From an uncultured Polaribacter sp. (GTDB lineage Bacteria; Bacteroidota; Bacteroidia; Flavobacteriales; Flavobacteriaceae), in contig NZ_CANLXV010000001.1 in assembly GCF_947495205.1 (NCBI RefSeq), positions 310,001-374,000 on the forward strand: 64,000 nt of DNA, given 5' to 3'. The translations under genes were made by a program, and so were the position numbers. This document shows, piece by piece, positions 16,729 to 25,532 of this stretch (positions are counted from its first letter, which is position 1; each line of letters starts with the position of its first letter). The notes beneath the pieces were generated by a model that was not told the DNA's origin, did no database searches, and worked only from the letters and a program-made list of their open reading frames with translations.

Positions 16729-16744
16729 TTTAAAGCGTGTTAAA

Positions 16745-17230
16745 ATGAATAAAACAGAAATATTTTCTATAAAAAACCTAGATTTAATAGACCTTAAATT
16801 ACTTAGAATTCTTCAAAAAGATGCAAAATTGACTACTAAAGAGATAGCTGCACGAGTAAATTTATCTACTACACCTGTTTATGAAAGGATTAAACGGCTA
16901 GAAAAAGAAGGAGTGATAGAAAAATATACTGCTATTGTAAATGCTGAAAAAGTAGATAAAAACCTAACCGTATTTTGCAATATTACTTTAAAAGAGCATA
17001 CCAAAGCAATAGGAAATAAGTTTGTACGAGATATAGTTGCGCTTAAAGAAGTGGTAGAGTGTTATAATATTTCTGGGGACTATGATTTTTTATTAAAAAT
17101 TATGGTTCAGGATATGAAACATTATCAATCTTTTGTAATTAATGAGTTAGGTTCTGTAAAAAATATAGGAAGTGCGCATAGTACTTTTGTTATTGGAGTT
17201 ATAAAACATAGTTATGCTGTGCCTGTATAA
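16745..17230 (+). CDS. Lrp/AsnC-family transcriptional regulator
   Basis: 161 residues. An N-terminal winged helix (DLKLLRILQKDAKLTTKEIAARVNLS followed by TTPVYERIKRLEKEGVIEKY, about residues 16-60) is joined to a RAM ligand-binding domain (about 75-150) with the GDYDFLLKIMVQDM strand. Family members sense amino acids such as leucine, methionine or lysine. The gene is divergent from mesX-mesD across 135 bp that contain AT-rich palindromes, so control of methionine synthesis and of itself is likely. Confidence 0.92.
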   Translation: MNKTEIFSIKNLDLIDLKLLRILQKDAKLTTKEIAARVNLSTTPVYERIKRLEKEGVIEKYTAIVNAEKVDKNLTVFCNITLKEHTKAIGNKFVRDIVALKEVVECYNISGDYDFLLKIMVQDMKHYQSFVINELGSVKNIGSAHSTFVIGVIKHSYAVPV

Positions 17231-17280
17231 AAGTGATTTTTTTAGAAAAACAGAAAAAAGAATTGAAATTTTATGTTTAA

Positions 17281-18210
17281 CTATCTTTTAAGAAACTCTA
17301 AATACACTTCTTTATTTTTTTTAATCTGAGAAGAATGGTTAAAAAAAATAGTATTACCATTAAAATTAGCTTCTAATAACCAACAAGTACCATTAAAATA
17401 AGAGTTTACAATAGAGGCTTTGTGTTTTGTGTTTTCTGTTAATTTAATTTGATGTGGATATAATAAAACGGTTTTGTTATGTATTAGAAGCTCGTTTACA
17501 TCATCAAATAAAGTAGCTACATATTTTTCTTTTGGATGGTTGTAAATTTCTTTTGGTGCAGCATTTATTAAAATTTTGTTGTTTCTAATAATTAGCAATT
17601 TATCGGCAAAAGAAAGAGCATCATTTTTATCATGAGTGGCTACAATACAGGCAATATTTTTTTCTTTTAAATAGGCAAATAAACGTCTTCTAAGTGTATT
17701 TTTTTTAAAGTTATCTATTTGGCCAAAAGGTTCATCTAAAAGCAATAATTGGGGTTCTTTTGCCAAAGATCTGGCAATGGCAACACGTTGTTTTTGCCCG
17801 CCACTTAAATTTTTAACTTTTGTGTTTTCAAAAGCTTGCATTTCTATAACTTCTAAAAGTTCTTGTGTGCGTTTTTCGCTTTCTTCTGGATAAAAACGAG
17901 ACAAATGTTTTTTAATGTTTTCTGAAACGGAAATGTAGGGCATTAAATCGAAATCTTGTGCTACGTATTTGAAGTGTTTAAAACCGGGAACTAAATTTTT
18001 TTTAGGTCCAAAAATTTGAGTGTTGTTCCAAAAAATTGTGCCTTCATTTAAATCGAATAAACCGTAAATAATTTTTAAAAGTGTAGATTTTCCACAACCA
18101 CTTTCACCCATAATACACAAATGTTCGCCAGCATTTAATTGAAAGGAGAAGTTGTTTAAAACCGCTTTCTTTTTTTGATAATTAAAAGAAATGTTGTTTA
18201 CTTTTAGCAT
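17281..18210 (-). CDS. ABC transporter ATP-binding protein without adjacent permease
   Basis: 309 residues. Walker A is GESGCGKS (35-42), the Q loop is YVAQDFDLMPY, the signature is LSGGQKQRVAIAR and Walker B is LLLLDEPFGQID. A C-terminal extension of about 75 residues after the ATPase resembles a TOBE-like regulatory domain, which places it nearer to PotA/CysA-type importers than to lipid exporters. No permease or binding protein is adjacent: neighbours are Lrp (convergent) and a peptidase. It must pair with a transmembrane partner elsewhere, or regulate something else. Confidence 0.85.
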   Translation of the reverse strand: MLKVNNISFNYQKKKAVLNNFSFQLNAGEHLCIMGESGCGKSTLLKIIYGLFDLNEGTIFWNNTQIFGPKKNLVPGFKHFKYVAQDFDLMPYISVSENIKKHLSRFYPEESEKRTQELLEVIEMQAFENTKVKNLSGGQKQRVAIARSLAKEPQLLLLDEPFGQIDNFKKNTLRRRLFAYLKEKNIACIVATHDKNDALSFADKLLIIRNNKILINAAPKEIYNHPKEKYVATLFDDVNELLIHNKTVLLYPHQIKLTENTKHKASIVNSYFNGTCWLLEANFNGNTIFFNHSSQIKKNKEVYLEFLKR

Positions 18211-18373
18211 GGTACAAAAATAAGCTTTCTTTTATTCCTTTTCTTTTTTCTATTGATGAAATATAGAAACAAAAAAATTGAGCTTTTTTATAATTTTTCT
18301 AAACTTTTTTACTTGTTGATTAAATTTTACAAGTTATTTTTAGATAGCAATCTCTTTTTTAAATAGCCGTATG

Positions 18374-18464
18374 TTTGCGTTAGCGATTGCAGCATTTGTT
18401 TGAACTCTTGCACTTTTTTGTGCAAAGTGAGTGCGAAAAGCGCGACCTTTAGGGAACGCCCAAA
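18374..18464 (-). repeat. Dispersed 3'-end repeat, copy 2
   Basis: Runs from GCGTTAGCGATTG through TGTTTGAACTCT, a TTGCAC / GTGCAA hairpin and GTGCGAAAAGC to CGCGACCTTTAGGGAACGCC. Both ends are near-identical to copy 3 at 51157-51250. It lies 24 bases beyond the stop of the prolyl oligopeptidase gene. Short open frames through it are translations of the repeat, not genes. Confidence 0.75.
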
Positions 18465-18487
18465 TTAGTATAAAATTGATTATAAAC

Positions 18488-20647
18488 TTAACTTTTAATT
18501 TTATTTTTTGATGGTTTTGGTAGTGTTTTAAAACCCATATTAAATAGTGTAAATCCAAAAATATCTGCATATTGTTCTATGGTTTTGGCAACTGGTGTGC
18601 CTGCTCCATGGCCTGCATTGGTTTCTATTCTTATTAAAACTGGGTTTTTGCCAGTTTGCTTTTCTTGCAGTTCTACCGCAAATTTAAAACTGTGTGCGGG
18701 CACAACTCTATCATCATGATCTGCAGTGGTTATTAAAGTTGCAGGATATTTTACGCCTTTTTTTACATTGTGTACTGGAGAATATCCTTTTAAATACGCA
18801 AACATTTCTGGGCTATCATTGGCAGTACCATAATCGTATGCCCAACCTGCGCCTGCTGTAAATGTGTGGTAACGCAACATGTCTAAAACCCCAACTGCTG
18901 GCAGCGCAACTTGCATTAAATCTGGTCTTTGCGTCATTGTTGCGCCAACTAAAAGCCCACCATTAGAGCCACCACGAATTGCCAAATAATTTGATGAGGT
19001 ATAGTTTTTTTCTATTAAATATTCTGCGGCGGCAATAAAATCGTCAAAAACATTTTGTTTTTGCATTTTTGTACCAGCATTGTGCCATTTTTTACCATAC
19101 TCGCCACCACCACGTAAATTTGGTACGGCATAAACCCCACCTTGTTCCATCCAAACGGCATTTGTAATGCTAAAACTTGGAGTTAAACTTACGTTGAAAC
19201 CACCATAACCGTATAAAATTGTAGGATTTTTACCGTTTAAAATTATTCCTTTTTTATGTGTAATAATCATTGGTATTTTTGTGCCGTCTTTAGAAGTATA
19301 AAACACCTGTTTGCTGGTATAAAATTCTGGATTAAAAGTTATTTTTGGTTTCCAATAAGTTTTATAGGTACCGTTTTTGGGGTTAAATTTAAAAGAGGCA
19401 CCAGGAGTGCTGTAATTTGTAAAAGAGAAATACAATTCTTGTGCGGTTGCTTTGCCACCAAAACCACTGGCAGAACCAACGCCTGGTAATTTAATTTCTC
19501 TAATGAATTGACCATTAAAATTGTATTGTAAAATTTTAGAAACAGCATCTACCATATAATTGGCAAAAAAATAACCAGCACCAGTATTTAAACTTAGTAC
19601 ATTTTCTGTTTCAGGAATAAAATCTTTCCAATTTTCTGGACTTGGATTTTTGGCATCTACAGTAACCACTTTTTTATTTGGTGCATTTAAATTGGTAACC
19701 AAATATAATTTGCTGCCGTTGTTTACTGCAACATACGTATCGCTTTTTACATGATTTACAATGGTAATTAATTTGCTATTTGGTTGTTCTAAATCTTTTA
19801 GAAACAATTTGTTACCAGAGGTTGAGATGGATGCAGATATTATTAAATAACGATTATCTTCTGTAACATTACCACCAACATACCTGTGTTTTTCTGAAGG
19901 TTTTTCTCCAAAAATTACCAAATCTTCTTTTTGTGAAGTGCCTAGTTTATGGTAATATAATTTATGTTGATCTGTTTTGGCAGATAATTTACTTCCTTTA
20001 GGTTTGTCATAAGAAGAGTAATAAAAACCTTCGTTTTTGTACCAAGAAATGCCAGAGAATTTTACGTCTACTAAAGTATCTTCTTTAATTTCTTTAGATG
20101 CAGCATCTATAATTATTATTTTTCTCCAGTCAGAACCACCTTCAGAAATTGAATAGGCTGCTGTTTTACCATTTTTAGAAAATTCTATAGATACTAAAGA
20201 AGTTGTGGCGTCTTTAGAAAAAGTGTTGGGATCTAAAAAAACTTCAGCAGTATCATCGCCTTTTTTACGGTACAATACATTTTGGTTTTGTAAGCCGTTA
20301 TTTTTATAAAAATAAGTGTAATCGCCTTCTAAAAATGGAGTGCCTATTTTTTCGTAATTCCATAATTCTGACAAACGATTTTTAATTTCTTTTCGGTATG
20401 GAATTTTATTTAAATAACCGAAAGTTACTTCATTTTCTGCTTGAACCCAATTTTTTGTTTCTTCGCTTTTGTCGTCTTCTAACCATCTGTAATTATCGGT
20501 TACTTTAGTGCCAAAAAAGGTTTCTGTAACTGGTTTTTTTGTAGTTTTTGGATAGGTCAAATTTTGGTTGCTTTTTGTGGTTACTTCTTTACAAGATGCT
20601 AAAATAAGGCTGGTTAGTAAAAAAGGAATGAGTATTTGAGATTTCAT
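18488..20647 (-). CDS. Prolyl oligopeptidase family protein (S9A), lipoprotein
   Basis: 719 residues. The N-terminus is a lipoprotein signal with lipobox LASC (cysteine 19), so the enzyme is probably anchored in the envelope facing the periplasm. A beta-propeller (about 80-430) gates an alpha/beta hydrolase domain (about 450-715). Catalytic residues are visible as Ser561 in GGSNGG, Asp646 in DHDDRVV and His680 in NAGHGAG. Family members cleave short proline-containing peptides after proline. It is monocistronic, followed by the dispersed 3'-end repeat. Confidence 0.95.
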   Translation of the reverse strand: MKSQILIPFLLTSLILASCKEVTTKSNQNLTYPKTTKKPVTETFFGTKVTDNYRWLEDDKSEETKNWVQAENEVTFGYLNKIPYRKEIKNRLSELWNYEKIGTPFLEGDYTYFYKNNGLQNQNVLYRKKGDDTAEVFLDPNTFSKDATTSLVSIEFSKNGKTAAYSISEGGSDWRKIIIIDAASKEIKEDTLVDVKFSGISWYKNEGFYYSSYDKPKGSKLSAKTDQHKLYYHKLGTSQKEDLVIFGEKPSEKHRYVGGNVTEDNRYLIISASISTSGNKLFLKDLEQPNSKLITIVNHVKSDTYVAVNNGSKLYLVTNLNAPNKKVVTVDAKNPSPENWKDFIPETENVLSLNTGAGYFFANYMVDAVSKILQYNFNGQFIREIKLPGVGSASGFGGKATAQELYFSFTNYSTPGASFKFNPKNGTYKTYWKPKITFNPEFYTSKQVFYTSKDGTKIPMIITHKKGIILNGKNPTILYGYGGFNVSLTPSFSITNAVWMEQGGVYAVPNLRGGGEYGKKWHNAGTKMQKQNVFDDFIAAAEYLIEKNYTSSNYLAIRGGSNGGLLVGATMTQRPDLMQVALPAVGVLDMLRYHTFTAGAGWAYDYGTANDSPEMFAYLKGYSPVHNVKKGVKYPATLITTADHDDRVVPAHSFKFAVELQEKQTGKNPVLIRIETNAGHGAGTPVAKTIEQYADIFGFTLFNMGFKTLPKPSKNKIKS

Positions 20648-20774
20648 AATCTAGGTGGCTTTGATACATTTCAAATTTAAAGATTTTAAAGTTTTATTTT
20701 TGGTATTTAACAGCTTTTAACCTTTAAAATTTTCTGTTGTTTGGCATTTGTAATGTAGGTTTTATAATTTCGAC

Positions 20775-20876
20775 TACATTTGTGCATATTGTAGCATTTA
20801 TTTTATATGCTAATAACCAAAGAATAAACTTACGTAAGTAAGTGTAAAAAGAAATTAAAAATCCAACTTTGTTGGA
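20775..20876 (+). promoter_or_regulatory. Promoter and structured leader of the thioredoxin gene
   Basis: TACATTTG at 20775-20782 matches the -7 element; TTTG at 20747-20750 is a possible -33, though its spacing is long. The leader of about 105 nt contains the perfect palindrome ACTTACGTAAGT (20828-20839) and a hairpin TCCAAC / GTTGGA with a 3-nt loop (20862-20876) that ends 15 bases before the start codon. The second could mask or stabilise the translation start. Confidence 0.45.
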
Positions 20877-20891
20877 AGAAAAACAAGTATT

Positions 20892-21251
20892 ATGGTAGAG
20901 CATTTAACCAAAGCAACTTTTCTAGAAAAGGTGTTTAATTTTGAAGAAAATAAAGAATGGAAGTTTGAAGGAAAACGACCAGCATTAGTAGATTTTTATG
21001 CAGATTGGTGTGGCCCGTGTAAAATGTTAGCACCTGTTTTAGAGCAATTATCTAAAGAATATGAAGGTAAAATAGATATTTATAAAATAGATACAGAAGC
21101 AGAGCAAGAGTTGTCTGCAGCGTTTGGTATTAGAAGTATACCAAGCATGTTGTTTTGCCCTGCAGAAGGCGAGCCACAAATGGCAAATGGAGCTTTACCA
21201 AAAGCAGATTTAGAACGTGTAATTGCAGAAGTTTTAAAGATAGCGAAATAG
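20892..21251 (+). CDS. trxA: Thioredoxin
   Basis: 119 residues. Disulfide reductase with the classic active site WCGPC (Cys40 and Cys43) inside DFYADWCGPCK and the cis-proline Pro84 in RSIPS. No signal peptide, so it acts in the cytoplasm, presumably reduced by thioredoxin reductase encoded elsewhere. It is slightly longer than E. coli TrxA (109), with a 25-residue N-terminal extension before the first core strand. Single gene, flanked by a structured leader and a bidirectional terminator. Confidence 0.92.
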   Translation: MVEHLTKATFLEKVFNFEENKEWKFEGKRPALVDFYADWCGPCKMLAPVLEQLSKEYEGKIDIYKIDTEAEQELSAAFGIRSIPSMLFCPAEGEPQMANGALPKADLERVIAEVLKIAK

Positions 21252-21261
21252 GTAATAAAAA

Positions 21262-21294
21262 AACAGGTCTGTATAAAATTTTTACAGACCTGTT
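21262..21294. terminator. Bidirectional terminator between trxA and the OmpA-type gene
   Basis: AACAGGTCTGTA (21262-21273) pairs with TACAGACCTGTT (21283-21294). A-runs on both sides supply T-runs on either strand, so it can stop both converging genes. Confidence 0.85.
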
Positions 21295-21322
21295 AAAAAA
21301 TAATTAACTCAATTTAAACTCT

Positions 21323-22723
21323 TTATTTTACTAATCTGAATTCTATTCTTCTGTTTTGATCATGTTCTATTTTGCCGCATGAATTACATGGAGTACATGT
21401 ATTTAAAGGAGAGTTTTCTCCTTTTCCGATTGCTTGTAATTGACTGCTTGAAACGCCTCTTTCTATCAAGTAATTTCTAATAGATAATGCTCTTTTTTCT
21501 GATAATATTTGATTTGAAGAAAAATTACCTAAACAATCTGTATAACCATAGATTATAAACTTTTTATCTTTATTACTGTTTAAAGTTTTAGCAGCTTCAT
21601 TTAATTGGTTAAAATATTCAGGTTTTATAATTGCCTTATTTGTATCAAAATTAATACCCTCTAAATTAAAATTAAGATCATCTAGTATATTTTTAATATT
21701 GTCTCTAAATGCTGTAACAACTTTATTTAATTTGTTGTAATATTTAGGTTTTATACTAGCGTTACTTTTTTCTGTAACTAGCTCTTCTAATATATTGTTT
21801 ATAATTTTTTCTGTGTTCATCATTTCTGGGCAGCCACCATTTTCTTTTTTTCCTTTTATGGTTGGGCATTTATCCATTGCATCTAAGACACCGTCTTTAT
21901 CTTGGTCTAAAGTACCTTTGTTTAACGCTACATTAGCTACAGAATCTAAACTTTTTGTGGTTGTAGTATTTGTAAGCTTAAGGTCTGCCAAAGCATTTTT
22001 TAATTTATAATCAAGAGGATCTGACCAAACTAATTTTTCTTTTTTTCCAAAATGATAGGTGATTCCAATAGTTGTAGTGAGTAATTGCTCTTGCGCATTT
22101 GCATGTTTTGTAGACTCCACTCCATCAAACATATCTCTACCTGATAATAAAAAATTTGCCCTTGCAGAAATATCAAATTTATCATTTAATTTACGAGACA
22201 GAATAGCTCCACCTTGCACATATATACTTCTCCAAGGCGCATCATTTTTAAACTCTGTTGTTCTATTTGTAACGGTATTTGTAACTTTAGATGTAAAATC
22301 CATTATTCCTATACCTGCATATGCATAGGCATTCCATTTTCTTTCTCCAATTAAATCTCCGCGTCTAAAAACAGAGTTAAGGTTTAACATTCCGTTAAAG
22401 GAAAGACCTAAATAGGTAGTATTTCCACTTGTATTTGGAGTTGCATTAGTTTGGCGTGTTTTTCCAAACTGTAGTAAAGTTTCCACACCAAATCCATGAT
22501 TAAACCATTTGGTTGCTCCTATTTCACCAGCTACACCAAATTTAAAGGCAGCTTCATCTGTTCTTAGATCTCCAGTGTATATAGAACTCGGTCCCAAATA
22601 CCCACTTAATGACCATGAGTCATAATTACTTTCTCCATTAACATACTTGCTGTTCTTTTCTTGTGAATTAGCTATTCCAGTTATACTAAAAAAGCAGATT
22701 GCATAAAATATTTTTCTTTTCAT
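21323..22723 (-). CDS. OmpA-family outer membrane protein
   Basis: 466 residues from the ATG at 22723, which gives a clean signal peptide (MKRKIFYAICFFSITGIANSQ). An N-terminal beta barrel (about 30-240) is followed by a calcium-binding TSP3-type linker (DQDKDGVLDAMDKCP) and a C-terminal OmpA domain (about 345-466) with the peptidoglycan-binding signature GYTDCLGNFSSNQILSEKRA and a final DQNRRIEFRLVK. It should tether the outer membrane to peptidoglycan. Two Cys pairs near the end (CTPCNSCGK) are an addition to the usual domain. Confidence 0.92.
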   Translation of the reverse strand: MKRKIFYAICFFSITGIANSQEKNSKYVNGESNYDSWSLSGYLGPSSIYTGDLRTDEAAFKFGVAGEIGATKWFNHGFGVETLLQFGKTRQTNATPNTSGNTTYLGLSFNGMLNLNSVFRRGDLIGERKWNAYAYAGIGIMDFTSKVTNTVTNRTTEFKNDAPWRSIYVQGGAILSRKLNDKFDISARANFLLSGRDMFDGVESTKHANAQEQLLTTTIGITYHFGKKEKLVWSDPLDYKLKNALADLKLTNTTTTKSLDSVANVALNKGTLDQDKDGVLDAMDKCPTIKGKKENGGCPEMMNTEKIINNILEELVTEKSNASIKPKYYNKLNKVVTAFRDNIKNILDDLNFNLEGINFDTNKAIIKPEYFNQLNEAAKTLNSNKDKKFIIYGYTDCLGNFSSNQILSEKRALSIRNYLIERGVSSSQLQAIGKGENSPLNTCTPCNSCGKIEHDQNRRIEFRLVK

Positions 22724-22952
22724 AGTTAAATTTTGTAAAAAATTATAAAGCAAAATTATTATTTTAAATTAACTAAGGTTTGAGGAAAAACACCCTTTTT
22801 TTAGCGGAAAATAACTGAAGATTAAAAGGTGTAGTTTGAATTCAATTAGATGTAAAAAGCTATTTTACCTTGAAAAAGCAGCAAAATAATTTGATATAAA
22901 TTTTATACATAAGAAACTAATGTATAAGAAAATTATGTATATTTGGATTCAC

Positions 22953-23026
22953 ATTGTCATTTCGAACAAAGTGAAACTAACTGTTACTATAAATCAATAG
23001 ATTGCTTCGTGACTCGCAATGACAAT
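22953..23026. repeat. Short interspersed palindromic repeat
   Basis: ATTGTCATT (22953-22961) and AATGACAAT (23018-23026) are perfect 9-bp terminal inverted repeats around 56 bp that contain TTCGAACAAAGTGAAAC and GATTGCTTCGTGACTCGC. It resembles a family of hairpin repeats that I recall as common in Bacteroidota genomes. It lies in the 341-base gap between the OmpA-type gene and padR; the remainder of that gap shows only AT-rich sequence, presumably with the two divergent promoters. Confidence 0.65.
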
Positions 23027-23064
23027 TACACGTTTACACGGTTATACAATTACACATTCATAAA

Positions 23065-23403
23065 ATGGGAAATCAGAAATTATACAAAGGCTCTTTACAA
23101 ACCATTATTTTAAAGTTATTAGAAAGTAACGATAAAATGTACGGTTATGAAATTACGCAAAAAGTAAAAGCTTTAACCAAAGGCGAATTAAACATTACAG
23201 AAGGTGCTTTGTACCCAGCATTACACAAATTAGAGGCAGATGGTTTGTTAGATGTAGAGGTTGCAAAAGTGGGAAACAGATTGCGTAAATATTACAAATT
23301 AACCGAAAACGGAACCAAAGAAACTGCCAACAAGTTGGAAGAAATGCAAGAGTTTTTAAGAACTATGCAACATTTGGTAAATCCTAAATTTAGTTTGGAG
23401 TAA
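23065..23403 (+). CDS. PadR-family transcriptional regulator
   Basis: 112 residues: the short PadR type, a winged helix (KGSLQTIILKLLESNDKMYGYEITQKV, then ITEGALYPALHKLEADGLLDVEV) plus a helical dimer arm. PadR repressors usually control adjacent membrane or exporter genes and release DNA on binding a small ligand. It is the first gene of a run of six genes ending with an ABC exporter; the next gene starts five bases after its stop, so autoregulation of the operon is likely. Confidence 0.92.
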   Translation: MGNQKLYKGSLQTIILKLLESNDKMYGYEITQKVKALTKGELNITEGALYPALHKLEADGLLDVEVAKVGNRLRKYYKLTENGTKETANKLEEMQEFLRTMQHLVNPKFSLE

Positions 23404-23408
23404 TATAA

Positions 23409-24059
23409 ATGGCTATGGAATTAACAAAACAACAAATACAAAAAGTGGCACACTATTTAAAGTCTAAAAATTTGGAATATGTAGACTTACAACCAGAAGT
23501 TTTAGACCACATTGTTACAGAAATTGAAGAAAAAATGGAAGTAGAAAAAGTAACTTTTCACAATGCTTTTGCAACTTCTAAACAAAAATGGAATCCTCAA
23601 TTACAAGAAACTACAAGCATGTTTTTTGGCTTTGGTTTTTCTGCTCCAAAAATTGTAATACAAAAAGCTAAAAAAGGATATTTAAAGTGCTATTTAGGTT
23701 TGTTACTTTCTTATTTTGTGCCATTTCTATGGTTAACTAGTAACAATTTTATAATTAAAAACCCTTCAGAAAACAATTATTTTATATTAGTAAAAGCAGT
23801 AGTTTTTTTATGTTTTGCAAGTTTTTTGTTTATGCTTTTTACCAAGAAACAACAGAAAACAACTTATGGATTTATTTTAAAAGCACAAAGTTTTAATTTA
23901 TTTGTAGGTTTAATTCTTTGTATAGATTTTATGACAAGAATCTCTGAGTTAAATGGAATTGATATAGGTATGCTTTGTTCTTTTTTATTTTCTACTTTCA
24001 GTTATTTTAATTTTTACAAAAAGCATAAAACAGTATTAAAAAAACATCAAATTTCATAA
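23409..24059 (+). CDS. Membrane protein with soluble N-terminal prefix domain, paralogue 1
   Basis: 216 residues (an ATG at 23415 is an alternative start). The first ~65 residues are a soluble domain (LTKQQIQKVAHYLKSKNLEYVDL, then EVLDHIVTEIEEKM) related to those of the next two genes, with conserved V/L-D-H and helix spacing. Four membrane helices follow. The layout resembles HAAS-type prefix domains found in PadR-linked membrane proteins, where the prefix is thought to talk to the regulator; that is analogy, not a family match I can prove. This copy is the most divergent of the three. Confidence 0.7.
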   Translation: MAMELTKQQIQKVAHYLKSKNLEYVDLQPEVLDHIVTEIEEKMEVEKVTFHNAFATSKQKWNPQLQETTSMFFGFGFSAPKIVIQKAKKGYLKCYLGLLLSYFVPFLWLTSNNFIIKNPSENNYFILVKAVVFLCFASFLFMLFTKKQQKTTYGFILKAQSFNLFVGLILCIDFMTRISELNGIDIGMLCSFLFSTFSYFNFYKKHKTVLKKHQIS

Positions 24060-24061
24060 GC

Positions 24062-24763
24062 ATGAAACTAACCCAAAACCACATACAAGAACTCTATAAA
24101 TTCACCAGAAAACATTATGTAGAATATTATGATGTACAAACGGAATTGGTAGATCATTTGGCAAATGATATTGAAAAAATTTGGGAAGAATATCCCAATT
24201 TATCATTTGAAGATGCTAGAGATAAATCGTTTAAAAAGTTTGGCGTTTTTGGGTTTATGAATGTTGTAGACACCAAGAAAGTTCAAATGAATAAAAAATA
24301 CTTTAAAATTATTTTAAAGTTTGCAAAAGAGTGGTTTCGTTTGCCAAAAATCATACTCACTTTTGGGTTGTTTTTTGGGTTTTATCAATTGCAAAAAATA
24401 AGTAATGCTTATGAAGTGCATATTGCTGTGTTATTTGGTGTTTTTATTACTCAATTAATTGTTTTTTCTATCAACATAAAAAAACAGAAGAAACATAATA
24501 TAAAAACAAATAAAAAGTGGCTTTTAGATAGTATTATAAAAACACAAGGTTTTGGTAGTGGAGGTTTAATTGCATTTTACACTGTTCAATTTATTTTGCC
24601 AAAATCACCTGTAGGGTTTTATCAAATGGACGATTTTAGAAGCTTTCTAATTGCTTTTGTCATGTCTTTTCTTATAATTATCAGTTACATATCTTGTGTT
24701 GTTATCCCAAAAAAAGCAACCCAATTGTTAGAAGAAACCTATCCAGAATATAAATTGGTTTAA
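24062..24763 (+). CDS. Membrane protein with soluble N-terminal prefix domain, paralogue 2
   Basis: 233 residues. The N-terminal domain contains YKFTRKHYVEYYDVQTELVD, HLANDIEKIW, and LSFEDARDKSFKKFG, nearly identical to paralogue 3 over about 80 residues. About four membrane helices follow, and the end is LLEETYPEYKLV. It starts two bases after the stop of paralogue 1. Function unknown. The strong conservation of the soluble part against the looser membrane part implies a common binding partner, with PadR the natural candidate. Confidence 0.72.
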   Translation: MKLTQNHIQELYKFTRKHYVEYYDVQTELVDHLANDIEKIWEEYPNLSFEDARDKSFKKFGVFGFMNVVDTKKVQMNKKYFKIILKFAKEWFRLPKIILTFGLFFGFYQLQKISNAYEVHIAVLFGVFITQLIVFSINIKKQKKHNIKTNKKWLLDSIIKTQGFGSGGLIAFYTVQFILPKSPVGFYQMDDFRSFLIAFVMSFLIIISYISCVVIPKKATQLLEETYPEYKLV

Positions 24764-24774
24764 ATTTTTTATTG

Positions 24775-25482
24775 ATGAAATTATCAGAAATACAAATAGA
24801 CAACTTATACAAATTCACTAGAAAACATTATGTATATCATTATGATGTACAAACAGAATTGGTAGATCATTTGGCAAATGATATTGAACAAATTTGGCAA
24901 GAACACCCTAATTTATCTTTTGAAGATGCTAGAGATAAATCTTTTAAAAAGTTTGGTATTTTTGGTTTTATGGATGTGATTGAAGCCAAACAAAAACAAA
25001 TGAACAAACGCTATACAAAAATAATGTGGCGCTTTTTTAGTGAGTGGTTTACAATGCCAAAATTAATGACCACCTTGGCTATTTTTATGAGTTTATTTTT
25101 AGTCTTGAAAATTACATTTTCAGAATATATTTTGCTTGCTTTCTTGCTAATTTTAATAACTTTTGATATCATCAAACAAATAAAGGCAAAGAAAAAACAC
25201 AAGCAAAAAGAACAGAAAAAAGAAAAAATATTTCTTTTAGAAGCAATGATTGGCGCTACAAGACAAAATTTTGTAGGATTAACTTTTGTGAATTTTTTTA
25301 ATTTTATTCATCTTACTAAGGTTAGTTTTTCTGGTTTAGCAGATCATTGGTTAATTTTAATATCATTTTCATCAACTATAATTATATTGCTATTTTATGT
25401 AACCAGTTATTTAATGCCTCAAAAAGCAGAAGAATTGCTGCAAGAAACCTATCCAGAATATAAAATTGTAAAAAATTTGTAA
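24775..25482 (+). CDS. Membrane protein with soluble N-terminal prefix domain, paralogue 3
   Basis: 235 residues from the ATG at 24775; an in-frame TTG lies one codon upstream. The first 80 residues are about 70% identical to paralogue 2, including the shared YDVQTELVDHLANDIE block and LSFEDARDKSFKKFG. The membrane half is more diverged, with about four helices and a Lys-rich cytoplasmic loop (KQIKAKKKHKQKEQKKEK). The end, LLQETYPEYKIV, again matches paralogue 2. The pair is clearly a recent tandem duplication within this operon. Confidence 0.72.
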   Translation: MKLSEIQIDNLYKFTRKHYVYHYDVQTELVDHLANDIEQIWQEHPNLSFEDARDKSFKKFGIFGFMDVIEAKQKQMNKRYTKIMWRFFSEWFTMPKLMTTLAIFMSLFLVLKITFSEYILLAFLLILITFDIIKQIKAKKKHKQKEQKKEKIFLLEAMIGATRQNFVGLTFVNFFNFIHLTKVSFSGLADHWLILISFSSTIIILLFYVTSYLMPQKAEELLQETYPEYKIVKNL

Positions 25483-25532
25483 CAAATACGTTCGCTAGAC
25501 AACTAATTATCAACTAAACAAACCAACTACTT

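Noticed and set aside
16610..16744. SAM or cobalamin riboswitch before mesX
   Set aside because: The leader is at most about 80-130 bases, very AT-rich, and shows none of the conserved riboswitch core.
18340..18570. Minus-strand 76-residue frame after the prolyl oligopeptidase
   Set aside because: It is the translation of the dispersed 3'-end repeat and part of the upstream gene in another frame.
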